Source: Saccharopolyspora gloriosae (GTDB taxonomy: Bacteria > Actinomycetota > Actinomycetes > Mycobacteriales > Pseudonocardiaceae). From it: 64,000 nucleotides of DNA. Within the stretch, counting starts at the first letter, position 1, and every line of letters begins with the position of its first letter. The stretch is from contig NZ_JACHIV010000001.1 in assembly GCF_014203325.1 (NCBI RefSeq), forward strand, positions 1,489,501 through 1,553,500, read 5' to 3'. Shown here one piece after another: positions 36,492 through 44,250 of this stretch. Position numbers and translations under genes: made by a program. Under the pieces are notes generated by a model. The model ran no database searches and was not told where the DNA came from. It saw only the letters and a program-made list of their open reading frames with translations.

Positions 36492-37592
36492 TCAGCTCCG
36501 ACCGGCCTCACCGCGCAGCACCGCGTCCAGGTCGTAGCGGGCGGGTTCGTCGAGCTGGTCGTAGCGGCACGAAGCCGGGTCGCGGTCGGGGCGCCAGCGC
36601 ACGAACTGCGTGGTGTGGCGGAACCGGGACGGTACCGCGCCCTCGGTGTGGTCGTAGGCGACTTCGGCGACCCGTTCCGGGCGCAACGGCTGCCACGGTT
36701 GTTCGGAGCTGCGCCAGCGGTTGATCGAACCGGGCAGTCTGCGCCCGTCCGCGGCGTGCTCGCCGACCCACGGGTGCTCGCCGTCGGTGCGCAGCGGGCT
36801 CAGCTCGGCGGCGAGCTCGCGGCGCCGCGCGGCGGGGAAGGCGCCGACCACGCCCACGTGGTGCAGCACGCCGTGCTCGTCGTGCAGCCCGAGCAGCAGC
36901 GACCCGACGGCGGTGCCGGGTTCGGTGCCGGTGTGCCAGCGCAGGCCGGCGACGACGCAGTCCGCGGTGCGCGCGTGCTTGATCTTGAGCATGGTGCGCT
37001 TGCCGGGCAGGTAGGGGGCTTCGGCGTCCTTGCCGATGATGCCGTCGAGCCCCGCGCCTTCGAACACCCGGAACCACTCGGTCGCCGTGGCGCGGTCCGC
37101 GGTCATGGGCGTCGTGAGCAGCTCCGGGCCGGTCAGTTGCAGCGCGTCCAAGCGCTGCCTGCGCTCGGAGAACGGTTGTTCGCGCAGGTCCGCGTCGTCG
37201 AGGGCGAGCAGGTCGAAGGCGATGAACCGGGCCGGGGTCCGCTCCGCGAGCGCTCGGACCCGGCTGGCGGCGGGGTGGATCCGTTCGCCCAGCGCGTCCC
37301 AGTCGAGCCGCTCGCCGTGCTCGTCGGAGCGCACCACGACCAGCTCGCCGTCGAGCACCACCGGACGCCGCAACCGCTCCTCGACGGCGCGCAGCACCTC
37401 CGGGAAGTACCGGTTGAGCGACTTGCCGGTCCGGGACTGCAGCACGACGGGTTCGGCTCCGCCGGGATCGGCGAACACCAGGCAGCGGAACCCGTCCCAC
37501 TTCGGTTCGAAGCACATCCCGGCCCGGTCGGGAATGCCGTCGACCGGGCCGGCCAGCATCGGCTTCACCGGCGGATGCACGTTCAACGCCAC
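36492..37592 (-). CDS. ligC: ATP-dependent DNA ligase (LigC type)
   Basis: 366 residues. The adenylated lysine is K31 in EPKWDGFRC (motif I). Other nucleotidyltransferase motifs are LDGELVVV, FIAFDLLAL, LDGIIGKD and MLKIKHARTADCVV; an OB domain completes the protein. It seals nicks with ATP, probably in a repair pathway. GTG at 37592 has GGGAGG 5 bp upstream and starts the family-like VALNVHPPVKPMLA; an earlier ATG at 37685 would add a non-conserved 31-residue extension. Partner of the stand-alone LigD-type polymerase at 24.2 kb may be assumed. Confidence 0.88.
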   Translation of the reverse strand: MALNVHPPVKPMLAGPVDGIPDRAGMCFEPKWDGFRCLVFADPGGAEPVVLQSRTGKSLNRYFPEVLRAVEERLRRPVVLDGELVVVRSDEHGERLDWDALGERIHPAASRVRALAERTPARFIAFDLLALDDADLREQPFSERRQRLDALQLTGPELLTTPMTADRATATEWFRVFEGAGLDGIIGKDAEAPYLPGKRTMLKIKHARTADCVVAGLRWHTGTEPGTAVGSLLLGLHDEHGVLHHVGVVGAFPAARRRELAAELSPLRTDGEHPWVGEHAADGRRLPGSINRWRSSEQPWQPLRPERVAEVAYDHTEGAVPSRFRHTTQFVRWRPDRDPASCRYDQLDEPARYDLDAVLRGEAGRS

Positions 37593-37816
37593 CAGAACCT
37601 CCCGGAGGGTGCGGTCGATGCCCAGTACGGTCCGCGAGTTCGGCCCGACCCGCGCGTCGGGGTCGCCGGAGCCCGTCCTGGACATGGTCCTGCGCGGCGG
37701 TGCGGGTGGCGAACCACAACGGCCTCCGCACCGGAACCGATTTCCGGCGAGCGGTGAAATCGGTGTCCTGGTGAGGAGGCCGTTGGTGGTCGCTGCTCGG
37801 GACGGGGCGGAAGGCC

Positions 37817-38458
37817 TCAGCGCACGCGCTGGCGCGCCGCCCGGTCCAGCTGCAGGCGGACCGCGGTCGGCATCGCTTCCACGTCGAGGGCGCGGCGGGC
37901 GCGGGAGAGGACCTTGTCGTCCAGCTCCTCCCACACGTGCCGCACGTTGGTGCCTTCCTGCAGCGCGAGCGTGAGCCGCACGTTCGGCCGCTGCGGGGTG
38001 CCGGCCATCCGCACCTTGGCGCGGGTCACGCCGGTGACGTTCTCCGCGTCGGTGCGCACGGCCTCGGTCAGCGCGCTGGAGGTGATCGTCGCGGACCCCT
38101 CGGAGTCGCCGTGCAGCTGCAGGTCGGGACGTCCTTCGGGGCGCAGCGCCCGCAGCAGCCACCAGAGCCCCAGCAGTGCCAGCACGATCCCCGCCACGAT
38201 CGCCACCCCGTAGGTGAGCGGCCGGTGGCCGGTGATCCACTGGGTGACCATCGGGTCCAGCACCGAGCGTTGCGCGCGGAACCGGCCGAGCCAGCCCGCG
38301 CCGACGACGAGCGCCAGCAGACCGGCGAGCAGCAGCACCAGCCCGAGCACCGTGAGCAGCGACCGCTCGAATCCGAGCGATCGGCCGATCGCCGTGCGGC
38401 TGGGCCGGGCCGAGGACGCGGCGGGCTTCTCGGCGGTGGCAGTGGCTTCGCGGGACAT
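37817..38458 (-). CDS. AmaP-like alkaline-shock membrane anchor protein
   Basis: 213 residues. Two membrane helices at about 34-58 and 78-102 (LLTVLGLVLLLAGLLALVVGAG, VAIVAGIVLALLGLWWLL). The C-terminal part (about 120-205) resembles an Asp23 domain. In Staphylococcus AmaP anchors Asp23 to the membrane (known); here it would do so for the Asp23 proteins of this locus. Start ATG shares a base with the stop of the upstream gene (TGATG); GGAG precedes. Last gene of the leftward operon. Confidence 0.8.
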   Translation of the reverse strand: MSREATATAEKPAASSARPSRTAIGRSLGFERSLLTVLGLVLLLAGLLALVVGAGWLGRFRAQRSVLDPMVTQWITGHRPLTYGVAIVAGIVLALLGLWWLLRALRPEGRPDLQLHGDSEGSATITSSALTEAVRTDAENVTGVTRAKVRMAGTPQRPNVRLTLALQEGTNVRHVWEELDDKVLSRARRALDVEAMPTAVRLQLDRAARQRVR

Positions 38459-38991
38459 CACCGCTCCTTCGCGGGGGAGACCGACACCGACACTCGGGGC
38501 CGGCGCTGCAACGGCAGGTCGCCGACGGCGGACGTGGCCGTCTTCGACACGCGGTCCCGGAGGTCGCCGAGGGTCCGGAACCGGCTGTGGGCCTTCACCT
38601 TCACCCGGCGGCGGTCCGCGGTGACCGAGGCGCCGGACACCCCGTCCTCCGCGCGCACCCGGTGGCCGACCAGCCGCGCCAGCGAACGCGGATCGGTGGT
38701 CACGGTGACTTCGGGGGCCGGATCCATCAGCCGCACTTCGCTGCGCCCGGCTCGGGCCGCCGCCAGCAGCAGGATCAGGCCGAGCAGCGCGGCCACCGCG
38801 GCGGCCACCCGCGTCGCGACGTCCTGCCAGCTCAGCCCGCGCAGCGCGGACCCGGCCGACGACCAGGGCACCAGCACTCCACCGGAGCCGGGGCTGACCC
38901 ACGCCCCAATGGCTTCCACGATCAGCAGCACACCCACGGCGAGGGCGATCAGCCCGGCCACGGCGGTGATCAAACGGACAACGGCACGCAC
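38458..38991 (-). CDS. DUF6286-type membrane protein of the Asp23 locus
   Basis: 177 residues. Two membrane helices (about 5-28 and 60-82) and a C-terminal region SLARLVGHRVRAEDGVSGAS with VKVKAHSRFR that recalls a small Asp23-like domain. GTG start, 4 bp after the previous gene's stop; overlaps the AmaP-like gene by one base. Function unknown; expected to act with the other Asp23-locus proteins at the membrane. Confidence 0.75.
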   Translation of the reverse strand: MRAVVRLITAVAGLIALAVGVLLIVEAIGAWVSPGSGGVLVPWSSAGSALRGLSWQDVATRVAAAVAALLGLILLLAAARAGRSEVRLMDPAPEVTVTTDPRSLARLVGHRVRAEDGVSGASVTADRRRVKVKAHSRFRTLGDLRDRVSKTATSAVGDLPLQRRPRVSVSVSPAKER

Positions 38992-38995
38992 GGGC

Positions 38996-39409
38996 TCACT
39001 CCACTCGGTCTCGTTTCGGGGCGGACACCAGCGCGGACACGACGACCTCGACCGAGGCCACCCGGCAGCCGGCGAGCCGGTCGAGCTCGTCGCGGACGCG
39101 TTCGCGCACCGCGCGCACCGTCTCGCGCACCGGGGCGGGGTAGCTCACCGCCAGGTCCAGCCGGACCTGCAGTTCCCGGTCGGGTCCGGTCAGGCGGGCG
39201 CTGGAGCCCTGGGTGCCGACGCCGACACCGGCGATCCGCCGCGGCGCCCGGGTGGTCCCGGAGGCGCCGTCCGCGGCGTGTTCGGCGATCTTGCGCAGCA
39301 CCGACCGGTCGATGGTGAGCTCGCCGCGGTCGGCGGCCCCATCGTTTCCGGAGGCCTGCTCGGTCGCGGGCTCGGCGGCCCTGGCCCGCTCGGTGGCGGG
39401 GGCGCTCAT
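38996..39409 (-). CDS. Asp23/Gls24 family envelope stress protein
   Basis: 137 residues. A flexible acidic N-terminus (1-28) is followed by the domain: LTIDRSVLRKIAEHAADG, VGVGTQGSSARLTG, LQVRLDLAVSYPAPVRETVRAVRERVRDEL and VASVEVVVSAL. Soluble. Its ATG overlaps the DUF2273-like gene stop (ATGA). A second copy is at 40379-40930, so the locus encodes at least two full Asp23 proteins. Confidence 0.85.
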   Translation of the reverse strand: MSAPATERARAAEPATEQASGNDGAADRGELTIDRSVLRKIAEHAADGASGTTRAPRRIAGVGVGTQGSSARLTGPDRELQVRLDLAVSYPAPVRETVRAVRERVRDELDRLAGCRVASVEVVVSALVSAPKRDRVE

Positions 39410-39585
39410 CGGTCCTTGCCCCGGCCGAGGAAGTCGCCGATCTCCAGCTCGCCGTCCAGGACGCGGCCGACGATCAAGCCGATCGCCCCGAGCACCAGGG
39501 CGATGAGGAATCCGGTGAAACCCCCGAGTGCGGCGGCCACACCGAGGAGGAGGCCGGCGAACAGGCCGGACTGCGTTGCGTTCAT
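39406..39585 (-). CDS. DUF2273-like small membrane protein
   Basis: 59 residues, too short for most automatic gene lists. Reads MNATQSGLFAGLLLGVAAAL, then a second helix FLIALVLGAIGLIVG, then the tail DGELEIGDFLGRGKDR. DUF2273 proteins of this size accompany Asp23 genes in many Gram-positives (known). It shares four bases with the following gene start. An AAGG-type ribosome site (GAAGG) lies about 15 bp upstream. Probably part of the membrane platform for Asp23. Confidence 0.75.
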   Translation of the reverse strand: MNATQSGLFAGLLLGVAAALGGFTGFLIALVLGAIGLIVGRVLDGELEIGDFLGRGKDR

Positions 39586-39652
39586 CGTGGGAGAAACCTT
39601 CCTGACTGGGAGGGCCGTTCGTCGGCTGGCACATCATCGGCGGGTGGGGCGA

Positions 39653-39937
39653 TCACCGCACGCGGGTGCGGCGTTTCCGCAGCCGCCAGATCCGGATCCG
39701 GCGCAGCGCGCCGTGCAGACCGCGTTCACCGGGCACGATGACCACCGGGGCGTCGTAGCGGTCCGGCGGTCGGTTCGGGGCCGGGGAACCGGGGGTTCGG
39801 ACGGCCTCGTCGCGGCGGGAGCGCAGTTCCGCGAGGCCCGCGGCGAAGGTCTCGGGGTCACCGCCCACATCGGGGTGGTGGGCGCGGACGAACGCGCGCA
39901 GACGAGCCCGCGCGTCGTCGTCCGGCGTACCCGTCAT
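39653..39937 (-). CDS. Short J-domain-like protein in the Asp23 locus
   Basis: 94 residues. The N-terminal 40 residues, RLRAFVRAHHPDVGGDPETFA, have the HPD tripeptide and spacing of a J-domain helix II-III. The C-terminal half is basic and ends LRKRRTRVR. This suggests a DnaJ-like helper for DnaK but most of helix I is missing. ATG overlaps the stop of the preceding Asp23-like gene (ATGA). Confidence 0.68.
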   Translation of the reverse strand: MTGTPDDDARARLRAFVRAHHPDVGGDPETFAAGLAELRSRRDEAVRTPGSPAPNRPPDRYDAPVVIVPGERGLHGALRRIRIWRLRKRRTRVR

Positions 39938-40302
39938 CTGCCGCGCGCCTCGCTTCCGCTCGGGGCATCGGCGTCGTCCGAGGTGATCACGTCGACGACG
40001 GTGATGTCGACCGGGACCGGGCCGGTCACGGCGAGCACCCGCTGCCGCAGCGCGGCCACGATCTCCGGCAGCGGATCGGTCATGCGCAGCACCACGCCGA
40101 CCTCCACGGGTTCACCGGCGCCGCTCGCGCGCACCCCGGTGACCTGGCGGCCGGGCAGGTAGGCGGCGATGGTGCCGTGCACGCCGCCGTCCAGCCGTGC
40201 CACCGCCGGATGGGTGTGGACCGCTTCGGCGATCCGGTCGGCGAGCCGGTCGTCGCCTTCGGGGGTTACCCGGCCGCGGTCACCGGGAGCGGATTCGGTC
40301 AT
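39934..40302 (-). CDS. Asp23-like protein, short form
   Basis: 122 residues. LADRIAEAVHTHPAVARLDGG opens the domain and VEVGVVLRMTDPLPEIVAALR with VDITVVDVITSDD closes it, which is the Asp23 strand/helix order. Sequence is diverged from the two full Asp23 copies. ATG at 40302 is chosen; GAAGGACAC lies upstream. An earlier in-frame reading to 40416 is low-complexity. Follows asp23 copy one by 76 bp, so operon membership is likely. Confidence 0.72.
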   Translation of the reverse strand: MTESAPGDRGRVTPEGDDRLADRIAEAVHTHPAVARLDGGVHGTIAAYLPGRQVTGVRASGAGEPVEVGVVLRMTDPLPEIVAALRQRVLAVTGPVPVDITVVDVITSDDADAPSGSEARGR

Positions 40303-40378
40303 GTCGGTGTCCTTCGAGAGCGGGCCGGGACGGGGGAACGCGTGGTCCCGGTCGGGGTAGCCGGGACCACGCGCGTTC

Positions 40379-40930
40379 TCATTCCACTCGGGACGAGGAG
40401 CCGGTGCTCTGGCCACCGTTGCCGTTGTCCTCGTCGTCCTCCGACGGGAGGTGGATGTCGTTGACCGCGATGTTGACCTCGATGACCTCGAGGCCGGTCA
40501 TCCGCTCGACGCCGGTGATGACGTTGCGGCGCACCGCGCGGGCCAGCTCGACGATGGAGGCGCCGTACTCGACGACGATGTCCAGGTCGATCGCGGCCTG
40601 CTTCTCGCCGACCTCGACCTGCACGCCGGAGGTCGTGCTGGAGCTGGACCCGCCGCCACCGGGGATGCGCTCGCGGATGGCGCCGAAGGCGCGCGAGACG
40701 CCACCGCCCATGGCGTGCACGCCGGAGATCTCCCGCGCGGCGATTCCGGCGATCTTCTGCACCACGGAGGCGGCGATCGTCGTCTTGCCCTGGTTGGTGT
40801 CGTCGGCGAGCCGGGCGGGGGTGCTGGCGCTGGCGCTGCCGCCGGTGGCGAGGCCCTTGCCGCCGCCGGACGGCGTGGTCCCGCTCTGGGCCTCGGTGCT
40901 CGGCGTGGACGTACCGCTCGTCTGGGCCAT
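40379..40930 (-). CDS. Asp23/Gls24 family envelope stress protein
   Basis: 183 residues. A 45-residue Ser/Gly/Thr-rich leader precedes the Asp23 domain: KTTIAASVVQKIAGIAAREISG, VHAMGGGVSRAFG, VEVGEKQAAIDLDIVVEYGASI, and LEVIEVNIAVNDIHLP. The C-terminus is acidic (SEDDEDNGN). ATG with AAGGAG about 8 bp upstream. It starts the downstream half of the locus, 151 bp from the anti-sigma gene, so a separate promoter may be present there. Confidence 0.9.
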   Translation of the reverse strand: MAQTSGTSTPSTEAQSGTTPSGGGKGLATGGSASASTPARLADDTNQGKTTIAASVVQKIAGIAAREISGVHAMGGGVSRAFGAIRERIPGGGGSSSSTTSGVQVEVGEKQAAIDLDIVVEYGASIVELARAVRRNVITGVERMTGLEVIEVNIAVNDIHLPSEDDEDNGNGGQSTGSSSRVE

Positions 40931-41081
40931 GAAAGGGCTCCTTCCCCTGCGAAGATCCTGGTTGTCGCCGTGTTCGTCATCGCAGCGACCGGGTCGGTCT
41001 GCGAAATCCGGGACGGAAGATCAGATGCCCGTGATCCCGGAACATCGCGGAACTATGACGCAAGTCACTTTCTTGAGCTGA

Positions 41082-41651
41082 TCACGAGCTTTGCGGAGGT
41101 GTCACATCGGCGATCCGCACCCACACCGCCGGTGCGGCCGCGCCGAGGTGCTCCCGCAACGCCCGGCCCAGATCATCCTGCAGTTGCGCGGCCAGCGCAG
41201 GAGCAGGCAATCCGTAGTCGATCACCACGTCCACCCGGATCTCCTGCACGTCCCCGGTGCAGGCCAGCAGCCGGGTGCTGCGCCGGTCGGCGAGCAGTTC
41301 CAGGCTCAACCGCCGCGCCAGCACCAGCGTCGCCTGCGGCGCCACCCGCAGCATGCCGAGTTCCTGGGCCACTTCCGCCGGGGAACCCGCGGCGCCGCCG
41401 CGCGCCCGGCGCACCGTGAGCAGCGTGCGGGATATCAGTCCTTCGGGTGGTTCGACGGAGAGTTCCGCGGCTCGCCGCACGGGTTCCCAGCCGCCGGGGG
41501 CCAGCTCGGCGAGTTCCGCCCGGCAGTGCGGGCAGGTCCGCGCGTGCGCCGCGAAGTCGTCGGGGGCGTCGCCCGCGAGGTGGTCGACGAGTTCGCCGAC
41601 GGTGTGGCCGCAGGGCAGCACTTGATCCGGGTCGAAGGAAGGCTCACCCAT
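41082..41651 (-). CDS. Zinc-finger anti-sigma factor with C-terminal Asp23-like domain
   Basis: 189 residues. The N-terminal zinc anti-sigma motif is H36-x3-C40-x2-C43 (HARTCPHC) with C14 further upstream. No membrane helix is seen. The C-terminal part (about 105-185; EIRVDVVIDYGLPAPALAAQL and VWVRIADV) follows the Asp23 pattern VDLDIVVEYG ... VNIAVNDI. So the protein links sigma-factor inhibition with an Asp23 module. It overlaps the sigma gene by 8 bp. The release signal could be binding to other Asp23 proteins; this is inference. Confidence 0.78.
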   Translation of the reverse strand: MGEPSFDPDQVLPCGHTVGELVDHLAGDAPDDFAAHARTCPHCRAELAELAPGGWEPVRRAAELSVEPPEGLISRTLLTVRRARGGAAGSPAEVAQELGMLRVAPQATLVLARRLSLELLADRRSTRLLACTGDVQEIRVDVVIDYGLPAPALAAQLQDDLGRALREHLGAAAPAVWVRIADVTPPQSS

Positions 41652-42213
41652 GGTGCATCTCCTTCAACCTGGACAGCAGGGCGAGCCGAGCGCGGTGCAG
41701 CCGCGATCGCAACGCCGTCACGTTCACCTCTAGCACCTCGGCGATCTGTTCGTAAGACATGCCCTCGAACTCGCGCAGCACCAGCGGCACCCGCTGGGAC
41801 GGTTCCAGCGTGGCGATGGCGCGGTGCACCAGGTCGGCCTCCTCGGCGCGCACCGCGTGACCTTCGGGGTTGCCGGAGTCGTGGTCGGAGACGAGGTGGC
41901 TCATCGATTCGTCGCTGATGTCCATCGCGACCGTGTTCTTGCGCCGCCGGACCTGGCCGAGCGCGGCGTTGGTGACCACCCGGTACAGCCACGTCGTCGG
42001 CGCGGAATCACCGCGGAACCGGGACAGCGACCGCCACGCGGAGACCCAGGCGTCCTGCACCGCGTCCTCGGCTTCGGCCTGGTCGTTGAGGATCCGGTAG
42101 GCCACCCGGTACATGGAGCGGGTGTGCCTGCGGACCAGTTCGTCGAAGGCCACCCCATCGCCGCGCTGGGCGGCGGCCATGAGGTTCGCGTCGCTGTCGG
42201 CCCGCTCGGTCAC
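41644..42213 (-). CDS. ECF-type sigma factor
   Basis: 189 residues. Sigma region 2 (about 20-90) contains AFDELVRRHTRSMYRVAYRI and AEAEDAVQDAWVSAWRSL. Region 4 (about 130-182) contains ATLEPSQRVPLVLREFEGMS with YEQIAEVLEVNVTALRSRLH. GTG start with GGGAG about 9 bp upstream, overlapping the stop of the RibD-like gene (GTGA). The next gene is its anti-sigma factor (8 bp overlap). It likely controls the Asp23 genes downstream. Confidence 0.92.
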   Translation of the reverse strand: MTERADSDANLMAAAQRGDGVAFDELVRRHTRSMYRVAYRILNDQAEAEDAVQDAWVSAWRSLSRFRGDSAPTTWLYRVVTNAALGQVRRRKNTVAMDISDESMSHLVSDHDSGNPEGHAVRAEEADLVHRAIATLEPSQRVPLVLREFEGMSYEQIAEVLEVNVTALRSRLHRARLALLSRLKEMHHG

Positions 42214-42983
42214 GCCCGGAGTCTCCCGTACCGCAGCAGCAGCAGCGATTCCTCCGCGTGCAGCGCGGACAGCAGCCGCATCGGGTGCGGTGCGGCCAGG
42301 TCCGGGCCGTGCGCGATGCGGCCGGCGCCGCCACCGGCGAGCAGCGGCGAGACGGTGAGGCACAGCTCGTCGACGAGGTCCGCGGCGACGAGGTCGCCGA
42401 ACAGCCGCGGCCCGCCTTCGCAGCCGACGCGCAGCAGCCCGCGTTCGCCGAGCGCGGCCAGCGCCGCGGTCAGGTCCACGCCGCCGGTCCCGGCGACCAC
42501 GACGTCGGCGCCCGCGTCGGCCAGCACGGCTCGGCGTGCTTCGGGGGCGTCGGCGCAGGTGATCACGATGGGTGGGACGACGGTGTCGGTCAGCAGCGGC
42601 GAGTCCGGTTCCAGCGAGCAGCGGCCCGTCACCACCGCGATCGGGGGTACCTCGGCGAGCCCGAACCGCGCCCGGCGTTCCGCGTCGACCTCGCTGCGCT
42701 CGACCCCGCGGTAGCCCTCGGTCAGCGCGGTGCCCGCTCCGACCAGGACCACGTCGGAGAGGTCCCGGATCAGCGCCATCGCGACCCGGTCGGCGGGCGA
42801 GGACAGGCCGCGGGAGCTGCCGCGCACGGTGACCGCGCCGTCGAGGCTGGACACGAAGTTCGTGCGCAGCCACGGCCGCGCGAGGTTCGCGGGGTAGTCG
42901 TAGAACGCTTCGACCTCGGGCGTCACTTCGGCCGGAGTCGTCGTGCTGAGGGGTTCGCCGCCAGGGGGCCACAGCCTGTCCAC
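42210..42983 (-). CDS. RibD C-terminal/pyrimidine reductase-like protein
   Basis: 257 residues. RPWLRTNFVSSLDGAVTVRG, LSSPADRVAMALIRDLSDVVLVGAGTAL, LLRVGCEGGPRLFGDLVAADLVDELCLTVSPLLAGGG fit the RibD_C (dihydrofolate-reductase-fold) family. No deaminase domain is present, so riboflavin synthesis is not assured; the mycobacterial relative Rv2671 was reported with DHFR-like activity (from memory). GTG start. Its stop overlaps the sigma gene start by GTGA, putting the two in one message. Divergent from zapE. Confidence 0.85.
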   Translation of the reverse strand: MDRLWPPGGEPLSTTTPAEVTPEVEAFYDYPANLARPWLRTNFVSSLDGAVTVRGSSRGLSSPADRVAMALIRDLSDVVLVGAGTALTEGYRGVERSEVDAERRARFGLAEVPPIAVVTGRCSLEPDSPLLTDTVVPPIVITCADAPEARRAVLADAGADVVVAGTGGVDLTAALAALGERGLLRVGCEGGPRLFGDLVAADLVDELCLTVSPLLAGGGAGRIAHGPDLAAPHPMRLLSALHAEESLLLLRYGRLRA

Positions 42984-43140
42984 CCGTCCATCCCAACACG
43001 GCTCGCGCGGGGCGCATGGGGAGGGGCTGCTCACGGCGCCGGTCCGGTGACGCCCCGCGACCTGGGGTGAAGTCCGCGTCCGCGCTCGGGGTGACCACTG
43101 CCACCGGTTTCGGCCGCGGCGGCGGTTATAGGGTCGGCGC

Positions 43141-44169
43141 ATGACCGCCGCACGCCTCATCGACCGCCGCCCCGAGCTGAGCCCGGCCGACATGGTCGAC
43201 GCGATGACGCCGCCGCCGCGGTTCGACGAGGCGCGGTTCGAGACCTACGTCCCGAACCCGGAGGAGCCGAGCCAGGCCGCCGCGGTCGAGTCGTGCCGCG
43301 CGTTCGCGGACCGCTCCGGCGCCGCCCGCGGCAACAACGGCGGGTGGTGGCGTTCGCTGTTCGGCGGGGGCCGGGCTCCCGAGGGCAAGCAGGGCCTGTA
43401 CTTGGACGGCGGGTTCGGCGTCGGCAAGACGCACCTGCTGGCCTCGCTGTGGCACGCCGTTCCCGGGCCGAAGTCCTACGGCACGTTCGTCGAGGTCACC
43501 AACCTCGTCGGCGCGCTCGGGTTCACCGAGACGGTGAACCGGCTCTCGGCGCACCGGCTGCTGGCGATCGACGAGTTCGAACTGGACGATCCCGGCGACA
43601 CGATGCTGGTCACGCAGCTGATCGCGAAGCTCACCGAGGCGGGCGTGCACATCGCGGCCACCTCCAACACGCTGCCCGGCAAGCTCGGCGAGGGCCGGTT
43701 CGCGGCGGTGGACTTCCTGCGGGAGATCCACGCGATGTCCGAGCGGTTCGAGGTGCTGCGCGTCGACGGGCCGGACTACCGCCATCGCGGCCTGCCCGAC
43801 CCGCCGGAGCCGATGGACGACGCGGAGCTCGCGGCGGAGGCGGACTCGCTGCCCGGCGCGACGCTCGACGACTTCGACGCGCTGTGCGATCACCTGGCCG
43901 GCGTGCACCCGTCGAAGTACGGCCGCCTGGTCGACGACGTCGCGGCGGTGCACCTGCGCGGCCTGCACGCGGCCCCGAACCAGACGGTGGGCCTGCGCCT
44001 GGTCGCCTTCGCCGACCGCCTCTACGACCGGGCCGTCCCGGTGCGGGTGTCGGGCGAGCCGCTGTCCGCGCTGTTCACCGAGGAGATGCTGCGCGGCGGC
44101 TACCGCAAGAAGTACCTGCGCGCACTCAGCCGCCTCACCGCCCTGTCCCGGGACACCGTCAAGTCCTGA
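43141..44169 (+). CDS. zapE: AFG1-like ATPase / cell division protein ZapE
   Basis: 342 residues. Walker A is GGFGVGKTH (K96), Walker B is LLAIDEFELDDPGD (D144/E145), and TSNTLPGKLGEGRF is the sensor region. The DRFRGLHLPN-type end is replaced by SRLTALSRDTVKS. ZapE/AFG1 proteins are soluble P-loop ATPases linked with cell division or protein quality control. ATG start 157 bp from the divergent RibD-like gene. Same relative order as in mycobacteria (from memory). Confidence 0.9.
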   Translation: MTAARLIDRRPELSPADMVDAMTPPPRFDEARFETYVPNPEEPSQAAAVESCRAFADRSGAARGNNGGWWRSLFGGGRAPEGKQGLYLDGGFGVGKTHLLASLWHAVPGPKSYGTFVEVTNLVGALGFTETVNRLSAHRLLAIDEFELDDPGDTMLVTQLIAKLTEAGVHIAATSNTLPGKLGEGRFAAVDFLREIHAMSERFEVLRVDGPDYRHRGLPDPPEPMDDAELAAEADSLPGATLDDFDALCDHLAGVHPSKYGRLVDDVAAVHLRGLHAAPNQTVGLRLVAFADRLYDRAVPVRVSGEPLSALFTEEMLRGGYRKKYLRALSRLTALSRDTVKS

Positions 44170-44208
44170 GGTCCCGAGGTCGGTCGTTCCCGGTGTCGCG
44201 ACCGCCCG

Positions 44209-44234
44209 GGCCGCGCCGTTGACGCGGCGCGGCC
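44209..44234. terminator. Hairpin between convergent zapE and rocD
   Basis: GGCCGCGCCG pairs with CGGCGCGGCC without mismatch around a 6 nt loop (TTGACG). It lies between two gene ends and can serve both directions. Confidence 0.65.
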
Positions 44235-44250
44235 TCGTCGCTGGAGGGGG

